Assembly (NCBI GenBank): GCA_040396955.1
Contig: JBBAWX010000003.1
Coordinates: forward strand, 124,001 to 188,000
Length of the DNA: 64,000 nucleotides
Reading direction: 5' to 3'
Source: UBA965 sp040396955
GTDB taxonomy: Bacteria; Chloroflexota; Chloroflexia; Chloroflexales; Roseiflexaceae
The position numbers and the translations under genes are program-made. The notes beneath the pieces are model-generated. The model saw nothing but the letters and a program-made list of their open reading frames with translations. It was not told where the DNA came from and did no database searches. Shown here one piece after another: positions 7,364 through 15,811 of the stretch. The number at the start of each line of letters is the position of its first letter. The first letter of the stretch is position 1.

Positions 7364-8641
7364 ATGGTGTTGAAGTCACGACGTCAATTTTTACGCCGGT
7401 GTGCGCTCTTGGGATGTGCGTGGGTGAGTGCGGCTTGTGCGAGTCGTACTCCCGAGCAACCGTCGTTTTTTGCGACCCCAGCGGCCGTTGTTGAGCTTCC
7501 CACGGAGACTCCACGCATCACGCCGACCCGTACCCCACAGCCGACGGTGGTCATTCCAACACCGGCCGCTTTTCCACCGCCACCGGCTCCGGGCGTTGTC
7601 AATTTTGCCGAAAGTGGTGGCCTCGCACGGCTCCAGGCGGATGCACTACGTGAGGGGACGTTGGTGCTGATTGGGATGCCACGCGATTGGCTGAAGTACG
7701 GGCAAATTATCGATTCATTCAAACAAAAATACGCGTTGGACGTGGTCGAGCTCTATCCGGAATACGGCTCACGGGATACGGTGGATTACATGCGTAGCGC
7801 TGCGCTTGATCCTAATCTCATCAGCCCAGACGTAATGGAGCTGGGCGCCAGCTACGGCGTGAGTATGCGCAACAGTGGGTTTTTGCAGCCGTACTTCACT
7901 GAGCATTGGGATGAGATTAATCCGGACATCAAAGATGGCGATGGCTATTGGTACGGCACCTACTACGGTGTCATGTCGTTTGCGGTAAATCGTGGGGTCG
8001 TTGCCAATCCACCGCTTACTTGGGCCGATCTCGCCAATCAAGAGTATGTCGACAAAGTAGGTTTGACCGGATCGCCGCTTGATTCATTACAGGCACTTTA
8101 TGCGGTCATGGCCGCTACTCTTGAGGTGTCGGGGAGTCTTGACGATGTGCGACCAGGCATTGAATTGATGCGCCGCCTCAAAGATGCCGAAACACTCATC
8201 AGTCTGCAGGCCACCAACCAACGACTATTAAGTGGTGAGACAACCGTTATCCCCATGTGGTCATACTTAGCCCTCGGTCTGCGTGATTTTGCGCTGGGGA
8301 ACCCAGCGGTTGACGTTGTCGTCCCGCAGGCGGCATTGGGATCGCCTTTTTTACATGGCATCAATACCTATGCCCAGCACCCAGCCGCAGCACGGTTGTG
8401 GGTCGAGCACTTGTATTCGGCCGAAGTCCAGCAGATGTGGCTCGAGAGCAATGCCATGCCAGCGCGTTTTACGGCGCTCAATCGTTTGGGCACATTTGCG
8501 CCGAAACTCCTCGAACGCTTTCCCGATATTCGCACCATGGAGCGTTGTACATTCGCTAGTGTGAATCAGATTGCCATGGCTTCTTCGTTGGTCGCAGAGC
8601 AGTGGAATACGGTGATGGGAGGATTCACCAGTGATACATGA
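7364..8641 (+). CDS. Solute-binding lipoprotein of an ABC transporter (orphan)
   Basis: A 425-residue exported binding protein. The N-terminus has a twin-arginine-like motif (SRRQFL), a hydrophobic stretch and a lipobox ending 'VSAAC' (Cys25), followed by a Thr/Pro-rich tether to about residue 75. The mature part resembles the iron/polyamine/thiamine-type periplasmic binding proteins: 'GTLVLIGMPRDWLKYGQIIDSFKQKY' at its start (cited only as a region, residues about 96-122), then a 'PDVMELGA' hinge and 'WSYLALGLRDF'. It starts at ATG 7364 with GGGGAAGAGG just upstream rather than at the open frame from 7304. No permease or ATPase is adjacent. The next gene overlaps it by 11 nt. Confidence 0.75.
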   Translation: MVLKSRRQFLRRCALLGCAWVSAACASRTPEQPSFFATPAAVVELPTETPRITPTRTPQPTVVIPTPAAFPPPPAPGVVNFAESGGLARLQADALREGTLVLIGMPRDWLKYGQIIDSFKQKYALDVVELYPEYGSRDTVDYMRSAALDPNLISPDVMELGASYGVSMRNSGFLQPYFTEHWDEINPDIKDGDGYWYGTYYGVMSFAVNRGVVANPPLTWADLANQEYVDKVGLTGSPLDSLQALYAVMAATLEVSGSLDDVRPGIELMRRLKDAETLISLQATNQRLLSGETTVIPMWSYLALGLRDFALGNPAVDVVVPQAALGSPFLHGINTYAQHPAAARLWVEHLYSAEVQQMWLESNAMPARFTALNRLGTFAPKLLERFPDIRTMERCTFASVNQIAMASSLVAEQWNTVMGGFTSDT

Positions 8642-9383
8642 GCATACGCCACAGTTGGCACAACCACCACAGGTGGTGATTTTTGATAAAGACGGGACGC
8701 TTATCGACTTTCGTCGTATGTGGGGGAACTGGGCCATCCAGTTTGCACAGCGTGTATGTGATGTCGTGCAACGCGACGTAGCCGCCGATATACTCGAACT
8801 CTACGGCGTGGATGCCACCACTCACCACATTGCGCCACAGGGTGCCTTGGCGATTGCGCCCATGCCACTCATGCAGCATCTTGTTGCCCTGTACCTCACA
8901 CCGTTGCAACCCAGCTATGCACATGCGCTGTTGTTGGTACAACAACTCTGGCAAGAACCGGATCCGGTACGCGAGGCGTTGCCCTTAGCTGATGTGGTCG
9001 GGTTGTGTGATTGGCTCCACGCTCAGGGGATTCGCATGGCAGTAGCAACGGCCGATAATCGGCAACCGACCCTCGCCACGTTGCATCATCTGGGTATTGC
9101 CCACCACATGACCGTCATCGCATGTGCCGATGATGCCGGTGTTGCGCCGAAACCAGCGCCAGATAAGATTTTTGCGGTGTGCCGTGCCCTCGACGTACCA
9201 CCTCAAGCCGCAATCATGGTCGGCGATACACCTGCCGACATGCAAATGGGGCGTAATGCTGGAGTCATGGCCAGCGTAGGGGTCGCGTCGGGTCTCACCA
9301 CTGCCATGGAGCTAAAGACCCTTGCCGACATCGTGCTCCCCGACGTGGGACACCTGATGACATTGTGGACGCCGAAACCCTAG
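8631..9383 (+). CDS. HAD-superfamily phosphatase (phosphoglycolate phosphatase-like)
   Basis: A 250-residue cytoplasmic HAD hydrolase with motif I 'DKDGTL' (nucleophile Asp19, acid Asp21), motif II Thr in 'VATADN', motif III Lys in 'APKPAPDKI' and motif IV 'VGDTPADM'. The helical cap between motifs I and II suggests the phosphoglycolate phosphatase/beta-phosphoglucomutase branch. It begins at GTG 8631 inside the binding-protein gene, with GGGAGG 8 nt upstream, so it is translationally coupled. Its TAG stop shares the CTAG tetranucleotide with the stop of the convergent gene. The substrate is unknown. Confidence 0.8.
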   Translation: MIHEHTPQLAQPPQVVIFDKDGTLIDFRRMWGNWAIQFAQRVCDVVQRDVAADILELYGVDATTHHIAPQGALAIAPMPLMQHLVALYLTPLQPSYAHALLLVQQLWQEPDPVREALPLADVVGLCDWLHAQGIRMAVATADNRQPTLATLHHLGIAHHMTVIACADDAGVAPKPAPDKIFAVCRALDVPPQAAIMVGDTPADMQMGRNAGVMASVGVASGLTTAMELKTLADIVLPDVGHLMTLWTPKP

Positions 9384-10672
9384 GGACGACGAGTCGCAGT
9401 TATTTGTGGCGTAGTTGTGCGGCTAGCAGTCAGCGTAACGGTCGCGGTTGGCGTGACGGTTGATGTCTGCGAAGCGGTGGCGGTCAGCGTCGGCGAGGCC
9501 GTCCGCGTCGGTGATAGCGTGCGTGATGGGGTCAGCGTTTTACTGGGGGTCAGGGTCTTGCTGGGCGTCAAGGTAATGCTGGGCGTCAGTGAGGGTGTGT
9601 GTGTGGCGGTCGCTGACGGCGTCATGGTCAGAGTGGGCGTGCTTGTCGGCGTAAGCGTGGCCGTGGCAGTTGGCGTGTTGGGGATGACGAGTTGGCGTGC
9701 CGCGTCCATGGTGGCCAAAATGCGTGTCTGATCGACGCGCCAGATGCCGTACCCGATGGCCATAAGGATTCCGAGACCGATGAGCCAGAGTAGAATGCTC
9801 CGATACGAGGTGACGATGAGGCTGGCCGCCCCAAACTCGGTGATTGGCTCGTATGAATCACTGTACTGGAGCGAACGGTAAACTTCGATGGCTTCGGCCT
9901 CGTCGATGCCCAGGTAACGGGCATATTTGCGGAGCATGTCTTCTGCCATGCGTCCTCGAGGCAAAAACGAAAAGCGGTCTTCTTCGATGGCTTGTAGATA
10001 GGTCAACTGAATGCCCACCGCCAAATTGACCTGTGTGAGCGGAATGTTGCGGGCATTTCGAGCCTCGCGGAATCGACTCCCCAATGAAGTGATGTCACTT
10101 TGCTGTGGAGCAATGGCAGGTGCTGTCGTTGGTAAACCGGCCAACAACAACTCATCGTCATCGTTCATGTTGAGCGACAACAAATCGGCCACATGAGGAT
10201 CCGCGCTCGGAGCTTCAGCGTTGGTATCAGCGGCCGGTGCGACCGGAGTTGTAGCAGTGGCACGGGGTGATTTGCGGGATGTACGGGTCTTCGCCTTGTT
10301 TGTTGTGGTCGCCGATGTACCATTGTTGTCGAGGACGGCGTTAATGGCGTCGACAAGGGCGCGAATGGTGCACGGCTTGGTAATATAGTTCTGACAGCCT
10401 AATTTGTACGCCTTGGTCCGTGTGGTATCGCTGGTGTCGTGACTGAGCACGATGACCGGGATGCGCGTGGCCCAGTTGGTGATGAGCATCCAGCATTGCT
10501 CGGGATCGACTGTTGGATCAATGATGAGCACATTGGGAATGATTGATTCGAGGTGTGCATCAACCTTCGCAATGGAATCAGCACGATAGACTTGATGTCC
10601 ATCATAGCCGAGTTGCAAATCCAAACTCATTGTGAGGACAACATCATCATCGACTGCCAATATCAGCGCCAT
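9380..10672 (-). CDS. Response-regulator receiver fused to a RodZ-like HTH/transmembrane protein with a Thr/Pro-rich tail
   Basis: A 430-residue fusion. Residues 1-118 form a CheY-like receiver ('ILAVDDD', phosphoacceptor Asp in 'VLIIDPT', Lys in 'YITKPC'). A Thr/Ala-rich linker follows (120-190), then a RodZ-type HTH_25 domain (about 196-262, 'REARNARNIPLTQVNLAVGI'), one transmembrane helix (about 289-309) and an outward-facing tail (about 317-430) of TPT/TPS repeats. RodZ links MreB to the cell envelope; a receiver at its N-terminus is not the usual architecture, so phosphorelay control of shape or a membrane transcription factor are both possible. ATG 10672 has GGAG 6 nt upstream. It lies 50 nt after puhE on the same strand. 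Confidence 0.75.
   Translation of the reverse strand: MALILAVDDDVVLTMSLDLQLGYDGHQVYRADSIAKVDAHLESIIPNVLIIDPTVDPEQCWMLITNWATRIPVIVLSHDTSDTTRTKAYKLGCQNYITKPCTIRALVDAINAVLDNNGTSATTTNKAKTRTSRKSPRATATTPVAPAADTNAEAPSADPHVADLLSLNMNDDDELLLAGLPTTAPAIAPQQSDITSLGSRFREARNARNIPLTQVNLAVGIQLTYLQAIEEDRFSFLPRGRMAEDMLRKYARYLGIDEAEAIEVYRSLQYSDSYEPITEFGAASLIVTSYRSILLWLIGLGILMAIGYGIWRVDQTRILATMDAARQLVIPNTPTATATLTPTSTPTLTMTPSATATHTPSLTPSITLTPSKTLTPSKTLTPSRTLSPTRTASPTLTATASQTSTVTPTATVTLTASRTTTPQITATRRP
9531..9590 (-). repeat. Imperfect 18-bp tandem repeat in a coding tail
   Basis: Units start at 9531, 9549, 9567 and (partial) 9585, each beginning GTCA and ending near TGGGG or TGGGC on the plus strand. They encode repeated 'TPSKTL' hexapeptides in the Thr/Pro-rich tail of the RodZ-like fusion. 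Such repeats can change length by slippage. Confidence 0.7.
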
Positions 10673-10722
10673 GACCAACTCCACTTTGCCACGCTTTCCA
10701 CCCTACTGTAGTATATGCGAAA

Positions 10723-11499
10723 TTAGCGGGTTTTGGTATTGGCTGCGACTGATAAATGTGTTAGAAATGCCAAAATACGGTGCAAGTAGGCGGCTGGTAT
10801 CATCAAAACCACGATTTCGAGGAATCCGGCTACCGCCAACAGCGCCCAAAAGGCGGCAGCGACTTGCCCAGCCATGCTCGAGGCGGTCGTGGCATGAGAA
10901 ATTGCCCATGTGGCACATGATGCTGCAATTGCGACAGACACAACGAAAAACCAGTGGATGCGTGCCGGTCCAAAAAAACGCGTGATGTACTTGAGGTGCT
11001 CGGGCAACCAGTCCCCTTGAAAGTTTTCCACCCCGAAAAAAATATTTAATTTGGCGAGTTGATGGAGCACATAAAAGAGCACGATGGTGGTCGACCCCGT
11101 ATGATTGGTGCTCACCAGACTCAACCCGATTGCCCCGATGACAAGTACGAACGACATCAGCTCGTGGTACAGACTACTCTTGATGGCTAGTCGGAAACGT
11201 TGACTGGTGCTGAGTATGTCGGGTAATGGGATGCTAGGGCCGGTGATGAAGCCGGTGTAGTAGCTTGCAAGATTCCACCCCCAAATGAGCGTGCCTGCAC
11301 TGAACGAAAGGTAGAGTGCGAGCAATGATGTGTCATCGCGCAACAAGACCATCAACGTGGCACAGATGGCGGTGACCACACTCAGCCCACCGAAGGTGGC
11401 GTCATAGGTCCAACGGGGCTGACGATACAGCACGATAATGAGCCCGGTGCTGACCCACCACAACACGATGGCATAACAGATGGCCACAACGTAGTGCAT
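10723..11499 (-). CDS. puhE: PuhE-like photosynthetic complex assembly protein (DUF3623)
   Basis: A 258-residue polytopic membrane protein with about seven hydrophobic helices. Family landmarks of PuhE (DUF3623) are visible: 'AGTLIWGWNLASYYTGFITGP', 'YHELMSFVLV' and the signature 'AKLNIFFGVENFQGDWLPEHLKY' (residues about 158-180, quoted here only in part), then 'ARIHWFF'. In purple bacteria puhE lies in the puh operon and assists assembly of the reaction-centre/light-harvesting complex. It follows the pucC-like gene by 24 nt, so the two photosynthesis genes are co-transcribed. It is the strongest single indication that the host is phototrophic. Confidence 0.85.
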   Translation of the reverse strand: MHYVVAICYAIVLWWVSTGLIIVLYRQPRWTYDATFGGLSVVTAICATLMVLLRDDTSLLALYLSFSAGTLIWGWNLASYYTGFITGPSIPLPDILSTSQRFRLAIKSSLYHELMSFVLVIGAIGLSLVSTNHTGSTTIVLFYVLHQLAKLNIFFGVENFQGDWLPEHLKYITRFFGPARIHWFFVVSVAIAASCATWAISHATTASSMAGQVAAAFWALLAVAGFLEIVVLMIPAAYLHRILAFLTHLSVAANTKTR

Positions 11500-11523
11500 A
11501 CGACCCCTTTGGGAGCGACGTGC

Positions 11524-12957
11524 TCAATACAAAATCTGGTCTGCGGGGATGTCTTGGAGCCCACTCCATGGAGAGCGGATTTCGCCCGCTTCGAAACGTC
11601 GATGAATGCGCCCGATCAGCATGTAAACAATCACAAACGCAAGGAGCAGACCTGCCACTGCATACACGGCTACATACCCGTAGAGCGGATCTTGCAAACG
11701 AGTGGTCACCATGTCACGAGTGATGCCACCACCAATGGTGCCAAATCCCTGTGCGAGTGCTTGTACGACCCCCCACAATCCTAGGAACAGCCCCGTATGC
11801 TGCCGATCGGCGAGACTCATCACGGTAGCGATGCTCCCCACGATGAACAAACCGCGCCCGATGCCGATAATGGCAACACCAAGCTGGAAGACGGTCGGTG
11901 TACTCCACTGACCTGCCATGGAAACCAGAGCGAAACCACAGACTCCACTCAAAGCTCCGACAATGAGCAGGCGCATACTCGAGCCGTTGCGCCACAACCA
12001 CACGCCAGCGCCGACGATGGCGACAATCATGGCCACGCCCCATAGTGCGGTGAGTAATGTGGTGGCCTGCACGCTCATGCCGAGAATCTCACCACCATAC
12101 GGCTCGAGTAGCACATCGTGTGTGCCGAAGCCCAAGGTGGCCACGAAAAAGATGACGAACATACTGCGCAACGTCGGTGAACGCCATAGTTGTAAGAGTG
12201 ACGCCCCTAACGACTGTCGTACATGCCGTGCCATTTGATTGACCAAGGTGCCATCCGGGTTGAGGCGTTCTTGATTGAAAAGCGCCAAGAAGGTGCAGAC
12301 GATGAAGACAACTGCGCTCCCCTGCATGACACGAATCAGTTTGGTGTGCGTGTAATTCTCCAGGGCAAGACCAACAATGAGTGAGCCAAATACGGTCCCC
12401 ATGACCAGCATCAACCACAGGATGGCGAGGGTTTTGCCGCGTTCTTCGTCGCTCGTAATATCACCGACTAGTGCCAGATAACTCGTCTCGACGATGTTGA
12501 CGCCGATGCCGTACGCCAAAAAAATGACCACGCAGATGACTGATGCGATGGGACCTTGGAGTTGGCTTTCGGGGCTAAACAAAATCAACGAAAACGGCGC
12601 TGTGGCCAAGCCACCATAGGTCAACATGGCGCCGAGTACCACGTAGGGAGTCCGCCAACGCCCTGATAAGCGGTGCTGGTCGGATTGATGGCCGATGAGG
12701 GTGCGAATGGGGGATACGAAGTAGTGGATGGACATGAGTAGGGCAACAAACCCGGCCGAAAGTGCGAGTTCGTGAATGAGGACGCGGTTCAGTGTCCCTG
12801 TGATCGGTGCCAACGAAATCCCCATGCCAAATTGGAAGAGACCGAGCCGTAGGACACGGAACCACCAGTGTGCCTGTGGGTGCTCAGCAAACCACGCACT
12901 CGCTTCTCCTTGTGAGGTTTGCCAGATGCTTCGTAATGAATGACGATTGCCCGCCAT
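11524..12957 (-). CDS. BCH/PucC-type major facilitator (bacteriochlorophyll/light-harvesting assembly)
   Basis: A 477-residue transporter-like protein with about 12 transmembrane helices. The opening 'LRLGLFQFGMGISLAPITGTLNRVLIHEL' region (about residues 38-66, given in part) and 'GHQSDQHRLSGRWRTPYV' are typical of the BCH family (PucC, LhaA, Bch2), whose members help insert or deliver bacteriochlorophyll to antenna complexes. The loop Asp/Arg motif after TM2 is kept. ATG 12957 has a GGGGGG tract 8 nt upstream; the open frame extends to a GTG at 12978. It is the first gene of a pucC-like, puhE, REC-RodZ series and is divergent from mnmE. Confidence 0.85.
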   Translation of the reverse strand: MAGNRHSLRSIWQTSQGEASAWFAEHPQAHWWFRVLRLGLFQFGMGISLAPITGTLNRVLIHELALSAGFVALLMSIHYFVSPIRTLIGHQSDQHRLSGRWRTPYVVLGAMLTYGGLATAPFSLILFSPESQLQGPIASVICVVIFLAYGIGVNIVETSYLALVGDITSDEERGKTLAILWLMLVMGTVFGSLIVGLALENYTHTKLIRVMQGSAVVFIVCTFLALFNQERLNPDGTLVNQMARHVRQSLGASLLQLWRSPTLRSMFVIFFVATLGFGTHDVLLEPYGGEILGMSVQATTLLTALWGVAMIVAIVGAGVWLWRNGSSMRLLIVGALSGVCGFALVSMAGQWSTPTVFQLGVAIIGIGRGLFIVGSIATVMSLADRQHTGLFLGLWGVVQALAQGFGTIGGGITRDMVTTRLQDPLYGYVAVYAVAGLLLAFVIVYMLIGRIHRRFEAGEIRSPWSGLQDIPADQILY

Positions 12958-13004
12958 ACCCGTTTCCCCCCTTTGCACCTTCTTCTTCGCCCCTGATGCG
13001 CCCC

Positions 13005-13010
13005 ATCATA
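13005..13010 (-). promoter_or_regulatory. Possible extended -10 of the pucC-like operon
   Basis: Minus-strand TGCTATGAT places a -10 (TATGAT, 13005-13010) about 48 nt before ATG 12957. No convincing -35 was found; activator-dependent expression would fit a photosynthesis operon. Confidence 0.4.
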
Positions 13011-13068
13011 GCACAGCTGCCTTGAATTGCAGGGGAAAAGATGTAATGTATATGGTTTGTGTAGATGA

Positions 13069-13085
13069 TGTATGAAAAATGTACA
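13069..13085. promoter_or_regulatory. TGTA-N9-TACA dyad in the AT-rich divergent region
   Basis: An AT-rich stretch (13030-13095) between the pucC-like gene and mnmE contains TGTA at 13069-13072 and TACA at 13082-13085. The spacing is 1 nt shorter than the TGT-N12-ACA of CrtJ/PpsR repressors, so the identity of any binding protein is open. Confidence 0.3.
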
Positions 13086-13133
13086 TAATATGCACTGATA
13101 CGGTGCAGTGTCGGGGGAGTGGGTATCCAACGG

Positions 13134-13139
13134 TATAAT
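13134..13139 (+). promoter_or_regulatory. -10 box of mnmE
   Basis: A consensus TATAAT at 13134-13139 lies 29 nt before ATG 13169. No good -35 is present at 16-18 bp. Confidence 0.5.
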
Positions 13140-13168
13140 GGGTGAAACAGGGAAACGGGGCACGAGCG

Positions 13169-14539
13169 ATGAAATACGACGATACCATTGTAGCCATCAT
13201 GACTGCCACGGGCGCCGGGGCAATCGGAGTTATTCGCGTGAGCGGTACAGATGCGCTCCCGATTGCCCAAGAGGTGGTGCACCTCATGCGCGCCCGCGCA
13301 TGGCGCCCGTGGCGGGTCCACTATGGGCATGTATACAACACCCAGGGCACGGTCATTGACGAAGTGCTTGTCACGTATATGCGAGCACCTCGGAGTTATA
13401 CCGGTGAAGATGTCGTCGAGATTTCGTGTCACGGAGGGCGCATCGCTATTGAGCTGGTGCTTCAACGCGTCTTAGCTGCTGGAGCACGGTTAGCCGATCC
13501 GGGCGAATTCACCATGCGCGCTTTTGTTTCGGGGCGCATCGACTTGAGCCAGGCGGAGGCGGTGCTCGATGTCATCCAGGCCCAGACCCCAGTAGCGCTT
13601 GCCGTTGCCCAATCGCAGCTCCGTGGCGGACTCGGAGACGAGATACGCCAACTACGCGGACAGATTCTTTATGAGTTAGCGGCGGTGGTCGCGCGCATTG
13701 ACTTCCCCGATGAGGTCGAAGAATCAGCGGTCGATCAAGTGGCACTGGCCGCGGTCGATGTCGCGTTGACGCGCATGTTGCAGCAAGCTCAGGCGGGGAT
13801 GCGTTTGCGCGATGGTGCCACGGTCGTATTATTGGGCAAGCCCAACGTGGGCAAATCTAGTCTGCTCAATGTGCTGCTACGTCATGATCGTGCGATTGTG
13901 TCGCCCATTGCAGGGACGACCCGTGACACCTTGAGTGAATACGCCGATATTCTTGGGGTGCCGGTCCGGCTCATTGATACGGCGGGCATTCATGACCAAA
14001 GTAATGATCCCATTGAACAACTTGGTATCGCTCGGAGCCGGCAGGTCGCCACTGAAGCCGATGTCGCCTTAGTGTTGATTGATCGCTCACGCTCTCTTGA
14101 TGCCGATGACCAGGCGGTCATCTCGGCCTGCGGCAGCGTACCAGCAATATTGGTGTTGACCAAGGTCGATCTCACCCCTGATCCACAGACACCGACGGTG
14201 GTAGTGCACCAGGTGGATGCGCGTTGGCTGAGTGTGGTCGAAGTTTCACCACTAACCGGTGCCGGAATTGCCGAATTGCGCCAGGTGTTGCACGATGTGC
14301 TGTTGGGACATGCGCCAGCCGCAGATGTTCGTGTCAGCAATAGCCGACACATTGACGCACTACGCCGTTGTCAGGGAGCGTTGCGCGATGCGATTACTGG
14401 CATGCACCACTCGTTGAGTGCTGATTTAATCGCCGTTGATTTACAAGCCGCTGTGGCCGCTCTGGGCGAAATCACCGGTGAAGATGTCAGTGAATCGATT
14501 CTTGACACGGTGTTTGCGCGTTTTTGCATTGGAAAATGA
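13169..14539 (+). CDS. mnmE: tRNA modification GTPase MnmE (TrmE)
   Basis: A 456-residue protein, the usual length for MnmE. The N-terminal tetrahydrofolate-binding domain opens 'DTIVAIMTATGAGAIGVIRV'. The inserted Ras-like G domain shows G1 'GKPNVGKSS' (223-231), G3 'DTAG' and G4 'TKVD'. The C-terminus ends 'FCIGK', the invariant C-x-G-K that participates in catalysis. With MnmG it installs carboxymethylaminomethyl groups on the wobble uridine of several tRNAs. ATG 13169 aligns with family starts; a GTG at 13142 opens the frame further. The stop overlaps the following DUF58 gene. Confidence 0.95.
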   Translation: MKYDDTIVAIMTATGAGAIGVIRVSGTDALPIAQEVVHLMRARAWRPWRVHYGHVYNTQGTVIDEVLVTYMRAPRSYTGEDVVEISCHGGRIAIELVLQRVLAAGARLADPGEFTMRAFVSGRIDLSQAEAVLDVIQAQTPVALAVAQSQLRGGLGDEIRQLRGQILYELAAVVARIDFPDEVEESAVDQVALAAVDVALTRMLQQAQAGMRLRDGATVVLLGKPNVGKSSLLNVLLRHDRAIVSPIAGTTRDTLSEYADILGVPVRLIDTAGIHDQSNDPIEQLGIARSRQVATEADVALVLIDRSRSLDADDQAVISACGSVPAILVLTKVDLTPDPQTPTVVVHQVDARWLSVVEVSPLTGAGIAELRQVLHDVLLGHAPAADVRVSNSRHIDALRRCQGALRDAITGMHHSLSADLIAVDLQAAVAALGEITGEDVSESILDTVFARFCIGK

Positions 14540-15792
14540 CGATGAAATTTGACATACAACTCAGTTCGCGCATTTCGCGTCCCCTCTGGTTATTGGGAGC
14601 CGGGATTGCGGGGATTATTGCGGCACAGGGCACTGGACAGCCGTTGTTTGCGCGTCTCGGCTATGTGCTGGTGCTGGTGGTTGTCGGAGGGTTGTTGTGG
14701 GCGATATACGCAGTCATTGGTATCCAGGTAGAGCGCCATGTTTTGACGCCGCGGGTGCAAATCGGCGAGACAATCCGTGAGCGTATCAGTGTGAGCAATC
14801 GACTGCCATGGCGGCGCTGGTTAATCGAGGTGATTGATGATTCGGCGTTCCCTGAGCGTATGGCCGGCTTTGTGGTCGATATTCCTGGGCGACAACAGCG
14901 CCAAAAACAATGGCGCATGCGTGCCACAGTGCGTGGTGAATATCGCATGGGACCGACCATCATTGTGGGGAGTGATCCATTCGGACTATTTCGTATTGAG
15001 CGGGTGTTTCAAGCAACGCAGGTGTTGCGTGTGCACCCGCGTGCCGAGCAGATTGATCCGCTGGTGTTGGGACGAAACCGAGACATAGGTGCTCAGCGAC
15101 TCGGTCGGCGGATGAGTCCATCCTCACCGCTCGTGGTATCGGTGCGTGAATATCGGCCAGGTGACCCGGTGAGTCGAGTGCACTGGCGCAGTACGGCACG
15201 TCGTGGTCAGTTGATGGTGAAGGAGAGTATTCACGAACCAGGGATGCAGTACTGGCTGATTTTGGACGCACACATACATGTACAAGAATGGCGTGGTCGT
15301 GCGTTTTTGCCAGGAAGTATCCCGATCCCCGACTCGACCGAAGAATATGCGGTACGTGCCGTCGCCACATTTGCGCATACGTGGATCCAACAGGGGCAAT
15401 CTGTGGGGCTAGTGGCGAGCGGGTTGCGTCGGCATCTGCTCCTTCCAGCAGTCAGTGTTGAGCATCACCAGCAGTTGTTTGATGAATTAGCAGCAGTGCG
15501 CTGTGGTGGCAATGAATCGTTGGCTCAGGTCTTGCAGAGTAGCGACATACCGAGTTCACCACAGATGACGCTTGTGGTGGTGACAAGTGATACGAGCACA
15601 GAATGGGTCGCCGTGTTGCGCCAATATCAGCAACTTGGCGCTGCCGTATTTGTCGTGCTCATCGATCCGATTTCGTTTGCAGGTGGTCGTGACTCCCACG
15701 CAGTGGAGCAGTATTTGCACCAGGGGAATCTGCGCTATGTGCGCATCCAACGCGGGGAATCGTTGGCCACGGCACTTCACGGGGGTGGATGA
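14536..15792 (+). CDS. DUF58-domain membrane-associated protein
   Basis: A 418-residue protein with two N-terminal transmembrane helices (about residues 13-60) and the DUF58 block in the middle: 'VSVREYRPGDPVSRVHWRSTARRGQLMVKE' (about residues 200-229, quoted in part), followed by a von Willebrand A-like region ending near 'LVVVTSD'. DUF58 proteins usually accompany MoxR AAA+ ATPases and transglutaminase-like proteins, and are thought to act in envelope protein maturation; neither partner is adjacent here. ATG 14536 overlaps the mnmE stop; ATG 14542 (GGA 8 nt upstream) is equally plausible. A perfect hairpin overlaps its stop codon. Confidence 0.8.
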   Translation: MTMKFDIQLSSRISRPLWLLGAGIAGIIAAQGTGQPLFARLGYVLVLVVVGGLLWAIYAVIGIQVERHVLTPRVQIGETIRERISVSNRLPWRRWLIEVIDDSAFPERMAGFVVDIPGRQQRQKQWRMRATVRGEYRMGPTIIVGSDPFGLFRIERVFQATQVLRVHPRAEQIDPLVLGRNRDIGAQRLGRRMSPSSPLVVSVREYRPGDPVSRVHWRSTARRGQLMVKESIHEPGMQYWLILDAHIHVQEWRGRAFLPGSIPIPDSTEEYAVRAVATFAHTWIQQGQSVGLVASGLRRHLLLPAVSVEHHQQLFDELAAVRCGGNESLAQVLQSSDIPSSPQMTLVVVTSDTSTEWVAVLRQYQQLGAAVFVVLIDPISFAGGRDSHAVEQYLHQGNLRYVRIQRGESLATALHGGG

Positions 15793-15802
15793 AGTGCCGT
15801 GG
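15767..15802. terminator. Bidirectional hairpin between the DUF58 gene and gltX
   Basis: Perfect 13-bp arms, CCACGGCACTTCA (15767-15779) and TGAAGTGCCGTGG (15790-15802), with a 10-nt loop. The right arm includes the TGA stop of the DUF58 gene, and the element sits 10 nt from the gltX stop. No strong U-tract, so efficiency is uncertain. Confidence 0.65.
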
Positions 15803-15811
15803 TGGTGGTAT

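Noticed and set aside
9531..9590. Regularly spaced repeats considered as a CRISPR array
   Set aside because: Units are 18 bp, contiguous without spacers and in frame within a Thr/Pro-rich protein tail.
13069..13085. TGTA-N9-TACA as a CrtJ/PpsR site
   Set aside because: Spacing differs by 1 bp from the known TGT-N12-ACA and such regulators are proteobacterial; kept only as an unassigned dyad.
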